Assembly: GCA_013372875.1 (NCBI GenBank)
Contig: JABXIW010000026.1
Span: 1 to 27,264 of the forward strand
DNA from: Gammaproteobacteria bacterium
GTDB taxonomy: Bacteria > Pseudomonadota > Gammaproteobacteria > Enterobacterales > Kangiellaceae
DNA: 27,264 bases
Reading direction: 5' to 3'
Within the stretch, counting starts at the first letter, position 1. Each line of letters opens with the position of its first letter. The notes under the pieces were generated by a model. That model saw only the letters and a program-made list of their open reading frames with translations, was not told where the DNA came from and made no database searches. Positions 1 to 8,505 of the stretch are shown here, piece after piece. The position numbers and the translations under genes were made by a program.

Positions 1-1523
1 CCATCATTGCTTTCTTGCTGATTAACCCGATTGTGCTTTATGCACTTGGCCCAGTAGTGGCAGGTTGGTTATTAGTTGGCGAATTTATTTTCACCCTCGC
101 CATGGCACTCAAATGCTACCCTTTACAACCGGGTGGTTTAATTGCGTTAGAAGCAGTCATACTAGGACTGACCTCTACCAAAACCATCATGCATGAAATC
201 GAAGCTAACCTAGAAGTTCTATTACTGCTAATCTTTATGGTGGCGGGTATCTTCTTTATGAAGAACTTGCTGTTGTTTGTATTCTCAAGGATCTTATTGG
301 GGATCAAGTCTAAACGCGCCCTATCCTTAATGTTCTTGATGGTGGCGGCTTTCTTATCAGCATTCCTAGACGCTTTAACGGTTACTGCAGTGGTTATTTC
401 TGTCGGTGTTGGCTTTTACGGCATTTACCATAAGGTCGCAGCAGGCATTGACTATATGCAACGCGAAGACATTTCCACCGATGAAGAAGTTTATGAGCAA
501 CATCGCGCTGATTTAAGTCAATTCCGTTCCTTCTTGCGCAGCTTAATGATGCACGCTGCTATTGGTACTGCACTTGGTGGCGTTTGTACTTTAGTAGGCG
601 AGCCGCAAAATCTATTAATTGCAAATACCGCTGACTGGTTGTTCTTAGAGTTCTTCTTGCGTATGGCACCGGTTACCATTCCAGTATTCTTTGCTGGCGC
701 AGTCGTTTGTTTCTTATTGGAAACCTTCAAAGTCATGGGTTATGGTCGCGAGCTACCTGATGCTGTGCGCAAAGTGATGGAAGACGACCAAGCCGAACGA
801 GATGCAAAAAGAACCAAAAAAGATAATTGGAATTTAGTGATGCAAGCCTTAGTAGGTGTTTGGCTAATTATTGCTTTGGCATTACACCTAAGTACCGTTG
901 GTTTGATTGGTTTATCGGTAATCGTTTTGGCCAGCGCCTTTACGGGTGTTATTGATGAACACGCCATTGGAAAAAGTTTCGAAGAGGCACTGCCGTTTAC
1001 CGCTCTTTTAACCGTATTCTTTGTCATTGTCGCAGTAATTTTCGATCAACAATTATTCACTCCAATCATTCAATACATTTTTACCATGGATAGTGACTCT
1101 CAAGTAGCGGCATTCTATTTAGCTAACGGAGTTCTCTCGGCCATCAGTGATAACGTTTTCGTAGCTACTGTGTATGTCGGCGAAATCAAACAAGCCGCTA
1201 TCAATGGCATCATCGACCGCGATACCTTTGATCTATTGTCGGTAGCGATTAATACTGGTACCAATATCCCAAGTGTGGCAACGCCTAACGGTCAAGCAGC
1301 ATTCTTGTTCTTATTAACCAGCGGCTTAGCACCATTAATTCGCTTATCTTATATGCGCATGGTAGTGATGGCACTGCCTTACACTATCGTCATGACCATC
1401 GTAGGCTTAATTGCGGTGATGCACTTCTTAAAACCAGCCACCGCCACCTTATATGAAAAAGGCTTAATCAATCACCACACGATTGAACAGCTAAAAGGTG
1501 ATGGCGCAACTAAAGGCCATTAG
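1..1523 (+). CDS. nhaB: Na+/H+ antiporter NhaB (5' end outside window)
   Basis: Inner-membrane sodium/proton antiporter that expels Na+ in exchange for H+. The frame is open to the left edge of the window, so the true start is missing; by recall of E. coli NhaB (513 aa) roughly 20-25 N-terminal residues lie outside. The TTG at 15 is internal. Visible family landmarks include VAGWLL and [15 protein letters not shown] near the start, [59 protein letters not shown] and [22 protein letters not shown]. These run through a protein with about a dozen hydrophobic segments. The last two motifs carry conserved polar residues expected in the ion path. The gene ends just before a strong terminator, so it is probably the last gene of its transcript. 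It fits a marine or halophilic lifestyle. Family assignment is very secure. Confidence 0.96.
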   Translation, partial: IIAFLLINPIVLYALGPVVAGWLLVGEFIFTLAMALKCYPLQPGGLIALEAVILGLTSTKTIMHEIEANLEVLLLLIFMVAGIFFMKNLLLFVFSRILLGIKSKRALSLMFLMVAAFLSAFLDALTVTAVVISVGVGFYGIYHKVAAGIDYMQREDISTDEEVYEQHRADLSQFRSFLRSLMMHAAIGTALGGVCTLVGEPQNLLIANTADWLFLEFFLRMAPVTIPVFFAGAVVCFLLETFKVMGYGRELPDAVRKVMEDDQAERDAKRTKKDNWNLVMQALVGVWLIIALALHLSTVGLIGLSVIVLASAFTGVIDEHAIGKSFEEALPFTALLTVFFVIVAVIFDQQLFTPIIQYIFTMDSDSQVAAFYLANGVLSAISDNVFVATVYVGEIKQAAINGIIDRDTFDLLSVAINTGTNIPSVATPNGQAAFLFLLTSGLAPLIRLSYMRMVVMALPYTIVMTIVGLIAVMHFLKPATATLYEKGLINHHTIEQLKGDGATKGH

Positions 1524-1536
1524 TTTTACTCGTAAG

Positions 1537-1564
1537 CAAAAAGCAGGCATTAGCCTGCTTTTTT
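1537..1564 (+). terminator. Rho-independent terminator of nhaB
   Basis: Stem AAAGCAGGC / GCCTGCTTT with loop ATTA, followed by a run of T. It begins 14 nt after the nhaB stop. The A-run on the 5' side would let it also work on the opposite strand. It lies 24 nt before the next start codon and so insulates the downstream small gene from nhaB. Confidence 0.9.
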
Positions 1565-1587
1565 ATAATATGAATTCAGGAACTAGA

Positions 1588-1917
1588 ATGAAATTAGTCA
1601 GTACAATTATAGCAGCGACCTTGCTTGCTTCATCCAATTTATGCTCTGCCAACGGTTTGTTAGATATAAAAATACCTATTATGGAAAAAGCAACTGAAAT
1701 TGGTAATAATCTTAATTCGAGGTTTTATAGTCAATCCTCAAACTTTGAGATAAGACTTAATGACTTAGACGATATCGCTAAGTTTTATGATAAATCACTA
1801 ATCAAATCCAACTGGAAAGATCCTTTTGCGAGCAACTCCATGCTGGACGGCTTAGTGTCCCCAAAAGTTTGGAGTTCCTACAACTTCAGTTTCGACAGTA
1901 ACAAGCCTACTATTTAG
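1588..1917 (+). CDS. Small secreted hypothetical protein, probably truncated by an amber codon
   Basis: Protein of 109 aa that I do not recognise. Residues 1-20 (MKLVSTIIAATLLASSNLCS) form a typical Sec signal peptide with likely cleavage after CSA, so the product is periplasmic or secreted. The ATG at 1588 is chosen because AGGA lies 5 nt upstream and the signal peptide starts there; the longer frame from 1498 would overlap nhaB and run through its terminator. The frame ends at TAG (1915-1917). The same frame continues after that codon with TAT GGA AAA ATG and stays open to 2253, and that second part has no signal peptide. The likeliest reading is one secreted protein of about 220 residues interrupted by a nonsense codon. 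Two separate small genes cannot be excluded. Confidence 0.55.
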   Translation: MKLVSTIIAATLLASSNLCSANGLLDIKIPIMEKATEIGNNLNSRFYSQSSNFEIRLNDLDDIAKFYDKSLIKSNWKDPFASNSMLDGLVSPKVWSSYNFSFDSNKPTI

Positions 1918-1926
1918 TATGGAAAA

Positions 1927-2253
1927 ATGTGGAAAAACCAACAATTAAAAGCGCTGGCCGCATTGAAAGTTGAGGTTTTAGATTTTGATGAAACATCTAG
2001 CATCTATCATGCAAAAGTTACTATGACTCTAACTCCAGAAGTACAATCTGCTAATTTCTTCAAAATTAATGAACTTCTAATGAAGTCACCTCAAAATATA
2101 TTCATTGTTTCCAAATATCTAAACGGGAATCCCTTAGATATTACCCAAATTCAATTACCAAAAGAAACGAATGATATAAAAAATAAAGTGATTGCAGAAT
2201 ATTTTTCAATTATTGCTGATATTGAAAACGACTACGAAAACTGGGCTAAATAA
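1927..2253 (+). CDS. Hypothetical protein, likely C-terminal half of the preceding gene
   Basis: Protein of 108 aa, not recognised. It is in the same frame as the 1588-1917 gene, separated from its amber stop by three codons (TAT GGA AAA). It contains a stretch of likely beta structure (KVEVLDF, YHAKVTMTLTPE) and a charged C-terminus ending ENDYENWAK, with no signal peptide or membrane segment. If translated alone from the ATG at 1927, the start has only a weak GGA-type ribosome site and the product would be cytoplasmic. It ends 2 nt before the converging dnaQ stop, with no terminator between them. I read it as the C-terminal part of a broken or read-through gene. Confidence 0.45.
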   Translation: MWKNQQLKALAALKVEVLDFDETSSIYHAKVTMTLTPEVQSANFFKINELLMKSPQNIFIVSKYLNGNPLDITQIQLPKETNDIKNKVIAEYFSIIADIENDYENWAK

Positions 2254-2255
2254 AT

Positions 2256-2948
2256 CTACTTCCAAATCGCATCAGTTAAAGAAGCTAACTTTTTCTGATG
2301 CGCTTCAAGTTCTTGCTCGTTAGCTTTGATAACTCTTAGTGGTAGGCGATCAGAATTAATTCTACGAATTGCAGTTTCGCCCGTTTGACTATTAGCACTA
2401 CTGGCTTGACGACCAAGAGTTAGACTCGTTTGACCACCCGTCATTCGCAAATAAACGTCGGCCAAAATTTCTGAATCCAGTAAAGCGCCGTGCAACTCAC
2501 GATGATCATTATTAATATCATAACGCTTACAGAGAGCATCCAAACTGTTACGCTGTCCCGGGTGCATTTGCCTTGCAAGAGTTAAGGTATCCAGCACCGA
2601 GCAATAGTCGCTCATAGTGCCTTTTTGAGCGTTTAGCAAACCCAACTCATGATCCAAGAAACCAATATCGAATGGGGCGTTATGGATCACCAGTTCAGCG
2701 CCATCGACAAATGCTAAAAAATCATCAACTACGTCTTCGAACAAGGGCTTATCGGCCAAAAACTCATTGGTAATGCCGTGTACTTCAATCGCACCTTCAT
2801 CAATCTCACGATTTGGCTTCAAGTATTGATGGTAATGATTGCCGGTCAGCTTACGGTTAACCAACTCAACACAACCAATTTCAATAATACGATGACCTTC
2901 TGATGGCTCTAAACCCGTGGTTTCAGTATCTAATACAATTTGTCTCAT
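2256..2948 (-). CDS. dnaQ: DNA polymerase III epsilon subunit (3'-5' proofreading exonuclease)
   Basis: Removes mismatched 3' nucleotides during replication as part of the Pol III core with alpha and theta. The protein has 230 aa (E. coli about 243). The DEDDh exonuclease domain is complete: Exo I DTET with D7 and E9, Exo II HNAPFDIGF with D94, and Exo III HGALLDSEI with H153 and D158. After it comes QTSLTL at 173-178, in the position of the beta-clamp binding motif, then a flexible linker and a C-terminal segment (about 205-230) that should bind the alpha subunit. It lies 15 nt downstream of rnhA in the same direction. In E. coli these two genes are divergent; here they appear co-transcribed. 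The ATG start follows rnhA closely with only a weak ribosome site. Assignment is very secure. Confidence 0.97.
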   Translation of the reverse strand: MRQIVLDTETTGLEPSEGHRIIEIGCVELVNRKLTGNHYHQYLKPNREIDEGAIEVHGITNEFLADKPLFEDVVDDFLAFVDGAELVIHNAPFDIGFLDHELGLLNAQKGTMSDYCSVLDTLTLARQMHPGQRNSLDALCKRYDINNDHRELHGALLDSEILADVYLRMTGGQTSLTLGRQASSANSQTGETAIRRINSDRLPLRVIKANEQELEAHQKKLASLTDAIWK

Positions 2949-2963
2949 TAAGGGCTTTACTCT

Positions 2964-3455
2964 TTAATCTTTTGCGTTATTCGCGGCTACTTTTCTTCTA
3001 GCTTCCAATAAATCTTGCTCGGCCAGAACTTTATCAACACCTAAGTTGGCTAGCTCATCGGCAATCTCGTTTTCGGCATGGCCGCTGTGACCTTTGACCC
3101 AATGCCAATTGACCTGATGACGGCTGACTTCTTCATCTAATGCCTGCCACAAATCTTTATTTTTCACAGGTTTTTTATTGGCGGTTTTCCAGCCTTTTGC
3201 TTTCCAGCCTTCCAGCCATGATTGGATACCATTTTTGACATAACTCGAATCGGTGGTCAACTCTACTTGGCACGGCTTTTTCAATGCTTTTAATGCTTCA
3301 ATCGCCGCCATTAATTCCATTCGATTATTGGTGGTTTCCAACTCGCCGCCATACAGTTTTTTTTCGTGCTCACCATAGCGCAGCAAAGCACCCCAACCGC
3401 CCACACCAGGGTTGCCCTTACAGGCGCCATCGGTAAATATTTCGACTTTCTTCAC
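2964..3455 (-). CDS. rnhA: Ribonuclease HI
   Basis: Cleaves the RNA strand of RNA-DNA hybrids, removing R-loops and primers. The protein has 163 aa, slightly longer than E. coli RNase HI (155) through a charged C-terminal tail. Catalytic residues are all present: D9 ([12 protein letters not shown]), E47 ([11 protein letters not shown]), D69 (LTTDSSYV) and D133 (IADELA), with H123 in VKGHSGH. The basic handle region [17 protein letters not shown] is also intact. The start codon is GTG at 3455-3453, chosen because the family begins at this residue ([10 protein letters not shown]). It lies 12 nt after the methyltransferase gene and 15 nt before dnaQ, forming a three-gene minus-strand unit. Assignment is very secure. 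Confidence 0.97.
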   Translation of the reverse strand: MKKVEIFTDGACKGNPGVGGWGALLRYGEHEKKLYGGELETTNNRMELMAAIEALKALKKPCQVELTTDSSYVKNGIQSWLEGWKAKGWKTANKKPVKNKDLWQALDEEVSRHQVNWHWVKGHSGHAENEIADELANLGVDKVLAEQDLLEARRKVAANNAKD

Positions 3456-3467
3456 GATTTATAGACT

Positions 3468-4175
3468 CTAACTTAACGATTGTTTGGTTGAAACGTTGGC
3501 AAACTTGCCGCCCATGGCCACGGCCATCTCTTCATCTAATGGCTTGATAGGACTCATGCTGGCAACTTTTTTCTGTGCTTTGATCATATAGGCGATTGGA
3601 GCGGAAAGCCATGCTTTCGACATATCGGATTTTTTTTGAAAGTTACTAAAGCCGCGCCACCAAGGACAACCAATAATTTCACACTCTTGTATTTCAAAGC
3701 CTAATAAACCAAGCCAGTCTTTGAATCGCCCTAAACCAATATGCTGCGCCGCTAATTGTTTACGCGAATCGCTCAACCCTGCTTTGGCCTTTAAATGCCA
3801 AGGATTATTCGGCGCGTATAAGAGTGCATACAAGCTGCCTTGTGGCTCCAGCGTTCTATGAATTTCGCCCAATAATACTGAGCCCGTCTCGGTATAATCA
3901 AAACCAAAACTAACGATACTAGCTTGAATCGAGTCTGCTGCAATCGGCAGCGACTCAGGCTCAGCATTGATATGATGTGCTAAACTTGGGCCAACTTTGA
4001 GGTGCAGATCAAACACATTGTCAGGCATATTTAAGCATTGGGTTAAACTATCTAGGGTTAACAAATAACCACCGTGATAGTTTTCCAAATGATTTTGCAG
4101 CCATTCCTGCCAGATATATCGAATACGGTTACCGGCTGGCAATAATGGCCAACTCAGCTCACTTAACAAAGCCAC
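3468..4175 (-). CDS. YafS-like SAM-dependent methyltransferase-fold protein
   Basis: Protein of 235 aa resembling E. coli YafS in length and layout and in its position between gloB and rnhA. The Rossmann core is seen in EPESLPIAADSIQASIVSF (post-I acidic strand and motif II region), followed by EIHRTLEPQGSLYALLYAP, which corresponds to the 'lreihRvLkpgG' signature of class I methyltransferases. The usual glycine-rich SAM motif I is not evident; the corresponding stretch (HGGYLLTLDSLTQ) is degenerate. The substrate is unknown. The start is GTG at 4175-4173 with AGGAAG 11 nt upstream; no ATG start exists in the open frame there. It heads a minus-strand unit with rnhA and dnaQ and is divergent from gloB across 77 bp. 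Family assignment is good; activity is uncertain. Confidence 0.8.
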   Translation of the reverse strand: MALLSELSWPLLPAGNRIRYIWQEWLQNHLENYHGGYLLTLDSLTQCLNMPDNVFDLHLKVGPSLAHHINAEPESLPIAADSIQASIVSFGFDYTETGSVLLGEIHRTLEPQGSLYALLYAPNNPWHLKAKAGLSDSRKQLAAQHIGLGRFKDWLGLLGFEIQECEIIGCPWWRGFSNFQKKSDMSKAWLSAPIAYMIKAQKKVASMSPIKPLDEEMAVAMGGKFANVSTKQSLS

Positions 4176-4252
4176 TTGTGTTTGACTTCCTAATTACAAC
4201 TTATTATGTTCATGCTAACCCGATGCAGATTTCCAGGCAAGTTTGTTGCACT

Positions 4253-5026
4253 ATGACCATATACCCTATCAGAGCTTTTAGTGATAATTACATCTGGGCG
4301 CTCCATGATGCCAACTCGAATAAAGTTGTAGTGGTCGACCCAGGTGACGCGAATCCCGTCATTGAATATGTAGAGCACAATAATCTAGAACTCGATTCAA
4401 TTCTGATAACTCACTACCATAATGACCATATTGGTGGCGTTGAAACTTTAAAGCAGCAATATAATTGCCAGGTATATGGTTCAAGTTACGATAATTTGAG
4501 CTTTTGCGATGGTTTATTAGAAGATAGCCAGTCAATATCATTACTTAATGGCCAACTAAACTTTGACATCTTACACGTACCGGGCCATACCCTTGGGCAT
4601 ATAGCCTATTATGATGCTCAGAATCAAATACTCTTCTGCGGGGACACCTTATTTAAAGCGGGCTGTGGCCGAATGTTTGAAGGTCAGCCGCAACAATTCT
4701 ATCAATCATTGATGAAGCTAGCCGCCTTGCCCAGCACGACAAAGGTCTACTGCACCCACGAATATACGTTAAGCAACTTACGTTTTGCTCTGCACATTGA
4801 ACCAAATAATCAAGCCACGCAAACAACTAACAAGGTTTGTACTGAGTTAAGGTCAAAGGATAAAGTGACCTTGCCCTCGTCCATAGCCGAAGAATTGGCA
4901 ACGAATCCTTTTTTGCGCTGCAATATCCCGTCCGTTCAACAAAGAATTAACCAAATAACTGCTAGAAATGATAAGCAAGACTTTGAAATTTTTGCTAGTA
5001 TGCGTCGCTTGAAAGACAACTTTTAG
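4253..5026 (+). CDS. gloB: Hydroxyacylglutathione hydrolase (glyoxalase II)
   Basis: Hydrolyses S-D-lactoylglutathione to D-lactate and glutathione, the second step of methylglyoxal detoxification in the cytoplasm. The metallo-beta-lactamase fold is complete: THYHNDHIGG gives H54, H56, D58 and H59; H112 lies in VPGHTLGH, D131 in FCGDTLF and H169 in CTHEYTLSN. The C-terminal glyoxalase II domain ends FASMRRLKDNF, matching the family's usual end. The ATG at 4253 is chosen because it gives MTIYPIRAFSDNYIW, where the family normally begins. In-frame upstream codons, including an ATG at 4223, would add unsupported residues. Length is 257 aa (E. coli 251). It is followed 6 nt later by mltD, probably in one transcript. 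Confidence 0.96.
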   Translation: MTIYPIRAFSDNYIWALHDANSNKVVVVDPGDANPVIEYVEHNNLELDSILITHYHNDHIGGVETLKQQYNCQVYGSSYDNLSFCDGLLEDSQSISLLNGQLNFDILHVPGHTLGHIAYYDAQNQILFCGDTLFKAGCGRMFEGQPQQFYQSLMKLAALPSTTKVYCTHEYTLSNLRFALHIEPNNQATQTTNKVCTELRSKDKVTLPSSIAEELATNPFLRCNIPSVQQRINQITARNDKQDFEIFASMRRLKDNF

Positions 5027-5032
5027 CGCTTA

Positions 5033-6445
5033 ATGACCACAAATCAAAGACTTATCGCAGCCACTTTTTTACTGAGCCTAACAACGGGCTGTACTCTTGG
5101 TCCATTTCAAGCAAATGCTCCCGAAAAAAACGACCAAGAACTCATAGAGCAAGACGCACCAATTGAAGTAGTAGAAGCCGTCGAAGCTAAAGAACAAGCC
5201 CTTGAATCATTAGAAACAACTCATTCTGAGCAAGAACAAATCGCGCAAATAGAGCCTGAATTGGATCTTTGGCAGTACATTCAGTCAAAACAGCAATTAA
5301 CGCAAATCCAACATCCGCGAATCAAGCAGTTTGAAAATTATTTTCTAAAACACGCTCACCTGTTAAGCAAAAAAACCGATAAAGCCGCGCCCTATCTTTA
5401 TTACATCATCCAAGAGCTCGAAAAAAGGGATATGCCATTAGAATTGGCTTTCACGCCTATGGTTGAGTCAAACTTTGATCCCTTGGCGCATTCGGTAGTA
5501 CAAGCTGCTGGGCTATGGCAGTTTATGCCAAGAACTGCCAAGGGATTTGGACTGGAAATCAATGAATGGTATGACGGACGTCGTGATGTAGTAGCCTCAA
5601 CTGATGCAGCGCTTAACTATTACCAATACCTCAATAAGATGTTTGATGGCGATTGGTTATTAACCGTCGCAGCTTATAATTATGGCGAAGGTAATGTTTT
5701 AAAAGCTATCAAACGCAATAAAAAAGCTGGCAAGCCCACTGATTATTGGTCATTAAAATTACCCCAAGAAACCAAGCGCCACATCCCAAAATGGTTAGCT
5801 CTGTCTAACGTCTTAATTAATCACCCGCAGTTTAACTTAAAGCTAACGGCCATTAAAAACCAAGCTCAATTCACTAGTATTGAAGTTGAAGCGCCGATTA
5901 ATCTAGTTCAACTAGCTAAGTTAACAGGGCTAAATAAAGATCAATTTTATCGATTAAACCCAGCATTTAACCGTTTATTTATCCCAGCAGAGCACCAAAA
6001 AGCAGACTTACTGATCCCTATGGAGTCTTTGCTAGAATTCGAATCCAAACTGGCAAGCCTTCCAAGCAATATGTTCAACGTTAACTTTAGTTATCAAGTT
6101 AAAGCTGGCGATAGCCTTAGTAGAATTGCAAAGGAACATAAGACAAAAATATCAACCATAAAAAAGCTGAATCACTTAAAAACAGATACCATTAAAATTG
6201 GGCAGACTTTGAAATTACCTGGCGCGGTAGAAGTGAGCCAAGAAGAAACTGCTTTTTTCTCGAAACTAAGTAACTACCAAAAAAGAAGAAAGTACCAAAT
6301 ATATAAAGTACGTTCTGGCGACAGCTTATGGAAGATCGCAAAGAAGTTTAAAGTTTCCACAAAAAAAATTGCTCGCTGGAATGGCTTATCCACCAGTAAG
6401 ATTTTAAAAATTGGACAACCTTTAAAAATTTGGCCCTCATCTTAA
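5033..6445 (+). CDS. mltD: Membrane-bound lytic murein transglycosylase D
   Basis: Cleaves the glycan strand of peptidoglycan, forming 1,6-anhydromuropeptides in the periplasm. Protein of 470 aa (E. coli MltD about 452). The N-terminus is a lipoprotein signal ending in TTGC (lipidated Cys20), an imperfect but plausible lipobox. It is followed by an acidic Glu/Gln-rich linker (about 30-78). The SLT domain spans about 120-240 with catalytic E145 in MVESNFDP, then AAGLWQFMPRTAKGFGL and TVAAYNYGEGNV. Two LysM peptidoglycan-binding repeats follow at about 354-396 (YQVKAGDSLSRIAKEH) and 423-467 (YKVRSGDSLWKIAKKF). The start is 6 nt after gloB with no clear ribosome site, suggesting translational coupling. 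Gene order with gloB is conserved in enterobacteria. Confidence 0.95.
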   Translation: MTTNQRLIAATFLLSLTTGCTLGPFQANAPEKNDQELIEQDAPIEVVEAVEAKEQALESLETTHSEQEQIAQIEPELDLWQYIQSKQQLTQIQHPRIKQFENYFLKHAHLLSKKTDKAAPYLYYIIQELEKRDMPLELAFTPMVESNFDPLAHSVVQAAGLWQFMPRTAKGFGLEINEWYDGRRDVVASTDAALNYYQYLNKMFDGDWLLTVAAYNYGEGNVLKAIKRNKKAGKPTDYWSLKLPQETKRHIPKWLALSNVLINHPQFNLKLTAIKNQAQFTSIEVEAPINLVQLAKLTGLNKDQFYRLNPAFNRLFIPAEHQKADLLIPMESLLEFESKLASLPSNMFNVNFSYQVKAGDSLSRIAKEHKTKISTIKKLNHLKTDTIKIGQTLKLPGAVEVSQEETAFFSKLSNYQKRRKYQIYKVRSGDSLWKIAKKFKVSTKKIARWNGLSTSKILKIGQPLKIWPSS

Positions 6446-6454
6446 AATACAAAT

Positions 6455-6482
6455 AAAAAAGAGCACCGAGGTGCTCTTTTTT
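6455..6482. terminator. Bidirectional terminator between mltD and natB
   Basis: Stem GAGCAC / GTGCTC with loop CGAG, preceded by six A and followed by six T, so the stem can extend through A:T pairs. It can end the plus-strand mltD transcript and the long minus-strand transcript that finishes with natB. Confidence 0.92.
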
Positions 6483-6509
6483 ACGACTAGCTATTATCTG
6501 TTAGGACTT

Positions 6510-7706
6510 CTAGCTTCTAAATAACACCTTTTCTTTCTTAAAGAATTGGGTCACGAAGTAGAGTAAAGCTCCTGCAATTAAGGCAGTTGATAATAACAGA
6601 ACTGCAATCATGCCGTAATCAACTGTCCCCTTAATTAAGTCCTTCATGGCCAAAGCTACATTAGTTACTGGAATTAATGCAGTTTTCCAGTTCAGCTCCA
6701 TACCCGGCACAAAAGCAACAATTACAGGCACAAAACCCATCATCATAATCGGCGACATATAAGCCTGAGCTTCTTTCATGTTTTTTGCATAGATTGAGGC
6801 ACACAGCATAATAGAAGCAAAAATGCTTGTTAGAGGAATCAATAGAATCGCAATTAACAGAATGTCCAAGCTAGAAATATTAGACAAGAAACCAATGGCT
6901 TCTAAGTTTAACGCATTGGTGAAAATGTATGCCCAAAACAAGTAACTCAGCAGTGTAAAGGCAACCGATGCGAAACTTGCAGTAAAAATCACTCCAAACT
7001 TAGCAAGTACAATTCGACTCTTACTCATCGGAGTTAAGAGAAGTGTTTCAAGGGTTCCACGTTCTTTTTCACCGACACCAACTTCAAGAGTTGGGTACAT
7101 AGCACCCGCAATAGCCAATAAGATCAAAACGTAAGCTATTAGCGCACCAGCGATTTCACCTGTTTTTTCTCTTTTAGAGGCGTAATTCTTATCAGCAATA
7201 TCTATTGGTTTATTGAATGCCTTTAAAGATTCATTAGGAATATTAAAAGCATCTCCGAGCTTTTTCCTTTCAACCGTATTATAGTTTTTGAAAACATCAT
7301 TAACTCTCTTGGTTAAGATATTGCTTAAACTAGAAGCCCCTTTAAAGTGCAAGTTAACAGTCTGCTGAACTTTAGACTGAGACGGAGCAGACGAGCCTTC
7401 AGGGATTTCAACAATAAAGTCTACTTCTTTATCTAAAACTAACTTTTTATAATCATCAGAGTCCAATTCCACTTTTAAAAAGTGCTTCTCAGCGGAAAAC
7501 AGGTCTTTCAGCCCTGGCATTTGCTCTGCATTAACAAAAGCAATCTTAATTTCTTGAACACTTGCTTCCTGCGCTCTATCTCCAGAAAACTTCCCCACAA
7601 AGAAAAAAATAATTGGAAAAATAACAGTGGGTAATAAGATGGATAAAATTAAGGTTCTTTTATCTCTTAACAACTCCATCATTTCTTTTTTATAAACTAA
7701 CCACAT
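6510..7706 (-). CDS. natB: NatB-type ABC-2 exporter permease
   Basis: Inner-membrane permease of an ABC-2 type exporter, 398 aa. Layout: cytoplasmic MWLVYKKEMMELLRDKRTL, TM1 about 20-38, a large extracytoplasmic domain about 40-185, then five more hydrophobic segments in the C-terminal half (roughly 186-206, 233-263, 280-305, 318-340, 370-392). The motif VGVGEKERGTLETLLLTPM after TM2 is typical of the NatB / COG1668 family and contacts the ATPase. In Bacillus NatAB exports sodium; whether this one does so, or exports another solute, cannot be read from sequence. ATG start is 1 nt after the natA stop, with AGAGGTG as a strong ribosome site about 8 nt upstream. Terminal gene of the ycjX-ycjF-natA-natB run. 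Confidence 0.87.
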   Translation of the reverse strand: MWLVYKKEMMELLRDKRTLILSILLPTVIFPIIFFFVGKFSGDRAQEASVQEIKIAFVNAEQMPGLKDLFSAEKHFLKVELDSDDYKKLVLDKEVDFIVEIPEGSSAPSQSKVQQTVNLHFKGASSLSNILTKRVNDVFKNYNTVERKKLGDAFNIPNESLKAFNKPIDIADKNYASKREKTGEIAGALIAYVLILLAIAGAMYPTLEVGVGEKERGTLETLLLTPMSKSRIVLAKFGVIFTASFASVAFTLLSYLFWAYIFTNALNLEAIGFLSNISSLDILLIAILLIPLTSIFASIMLCASIYAKNMKEAQAYMSPIMMMGFVPVIVAFVPGMELNWKTALIPVTNVALAMKDLIKGTVDYGMIAVLLLSTALIAGALLYFVTQFFKKEKVLFRS

Positions 7707-7707
7707 C

Positions 7708-8505
7708 TTATGCCACCTCTTTTTGTTGTTCTACTAGTGATAAGAATGAAGAATATAAATCACCAGATTCCGATAAATCACTAAATTCTTGGGTAGTACC
7801 AAAGAACTTAGATTCACCTAAATCAATCAAGCAAACTTGATCACACAATTGCTCGACCTCATGCAAATGGTGGGTGGAAAAAATAACTGACATTTCAGTG
7901 CCGCGGTAGGATTCAATAAAATCCAGCACCGTTTTTGCTGAAATGACATCCAAACCAGTGGTCGGCTCGTCAAATACCAACACTTTAGGGTTGTGGATCA
8001 CTGCTCGAGCTATCGAGGCGCGTTGTGACATACCCGTTGATAAATCGTCTGCTCGCTTACCTGCAAATGAATGCATATCGAGCATAGTGAAAATCTGATC
8101 GACTCGCTTTGCTAATTCTTGATTAGACAAACCATGCATTCGGCCAAAATATTCAACATTCTCTTGCACTGTTAAACGATGATAAAGCCCTGTTTTCCCT
8201 GACAAAAAGCCAATTTGTTTAGTAGCATATATAGGATCTTTAGCTATATCCTTGCCATCAATTAAGATCTGGCCTGACGTTGGCTGTAATGCCGTAGATA
8301 ACATTCTCAAAGTAGTCGTTTTACCCGCGCCATTTGGCCCAAGCAAACCTAACACTTTACCTGGTTCCACGTTAAAACTAACATTTTTGACTGCATGGAA
8401 AACCCCATCACCATCTCGCGGATCAGTTACCTGTTTTTTTTGCCTAGCTTTTGCTTCTTTTTTATCGTACACAAAAGTTTTAGCAAGGTTTTTAAGCTCT
8501 ATCAT
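7708..8505 (-). CDS. natA: NatA-type ABC exporter ATP-binding protein
   Basis: ATPase that powers the adjacent NatB-like permease, 265 aa. Walker A GPNGAGKT at 56-63, signature LSTGMSQR at 155-162, Walker B VLVFDEPTTGLD at 175-186 with catalytic E180, and the H-loop histidine H212 are all present. The Q-loop position reads IGFLSGKTGLY, so the usual glutamine is replaced; from memory this region is variable in NatA-type proteins. A charged insertion at about 14-33 (KKEAKARQKKQVTDPRDGDG) follows the first strand, also familiar from this family. The ATG lies inside the end of ycjF (14-nt overlap), with GGGGAAAA of ycjF acting as ribosome site, which implies translational coupling. The natB start follows by 1 nt. 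Confidence 0.9.
   Translation of the reverse strand: MIELKNLAKTFVYDKKEAKARQKKQVTDPRDGDGVFHAVKNVSFNVEPGKVLGLLGPNGAGKTTTLRMLSTALQPTSGQILIDGKDIAKDPIYATKQIGFLSGKTGLYHRLTVQENVEYFGRMHGLSNQELAKRVDQIFTMLDMHSFAGKRADDLSTGMSQRASIARAVIHNPKVLVFDEPTTGLDVISAKTVLDFIESYRGTEMSVIFSTHHLHEVEQLCDQVCLIDLGESKFFGTTQEFSDLSESGDLYSSFLSLVEQQKEVA

Noticed and set aside
15..17. TTG as a start codon for nhaB
   Set aside because: The frame is open to the left edge and the family has more N-terminal sequence; this is an internal leucine.
1498..1587. N-terminal extension of the small secreted protein, overlapping nhaB
   Set aside because: It would run through the nhaB terminator and place the signal peptide internally; the ATG at 1588 has a ribosome site.
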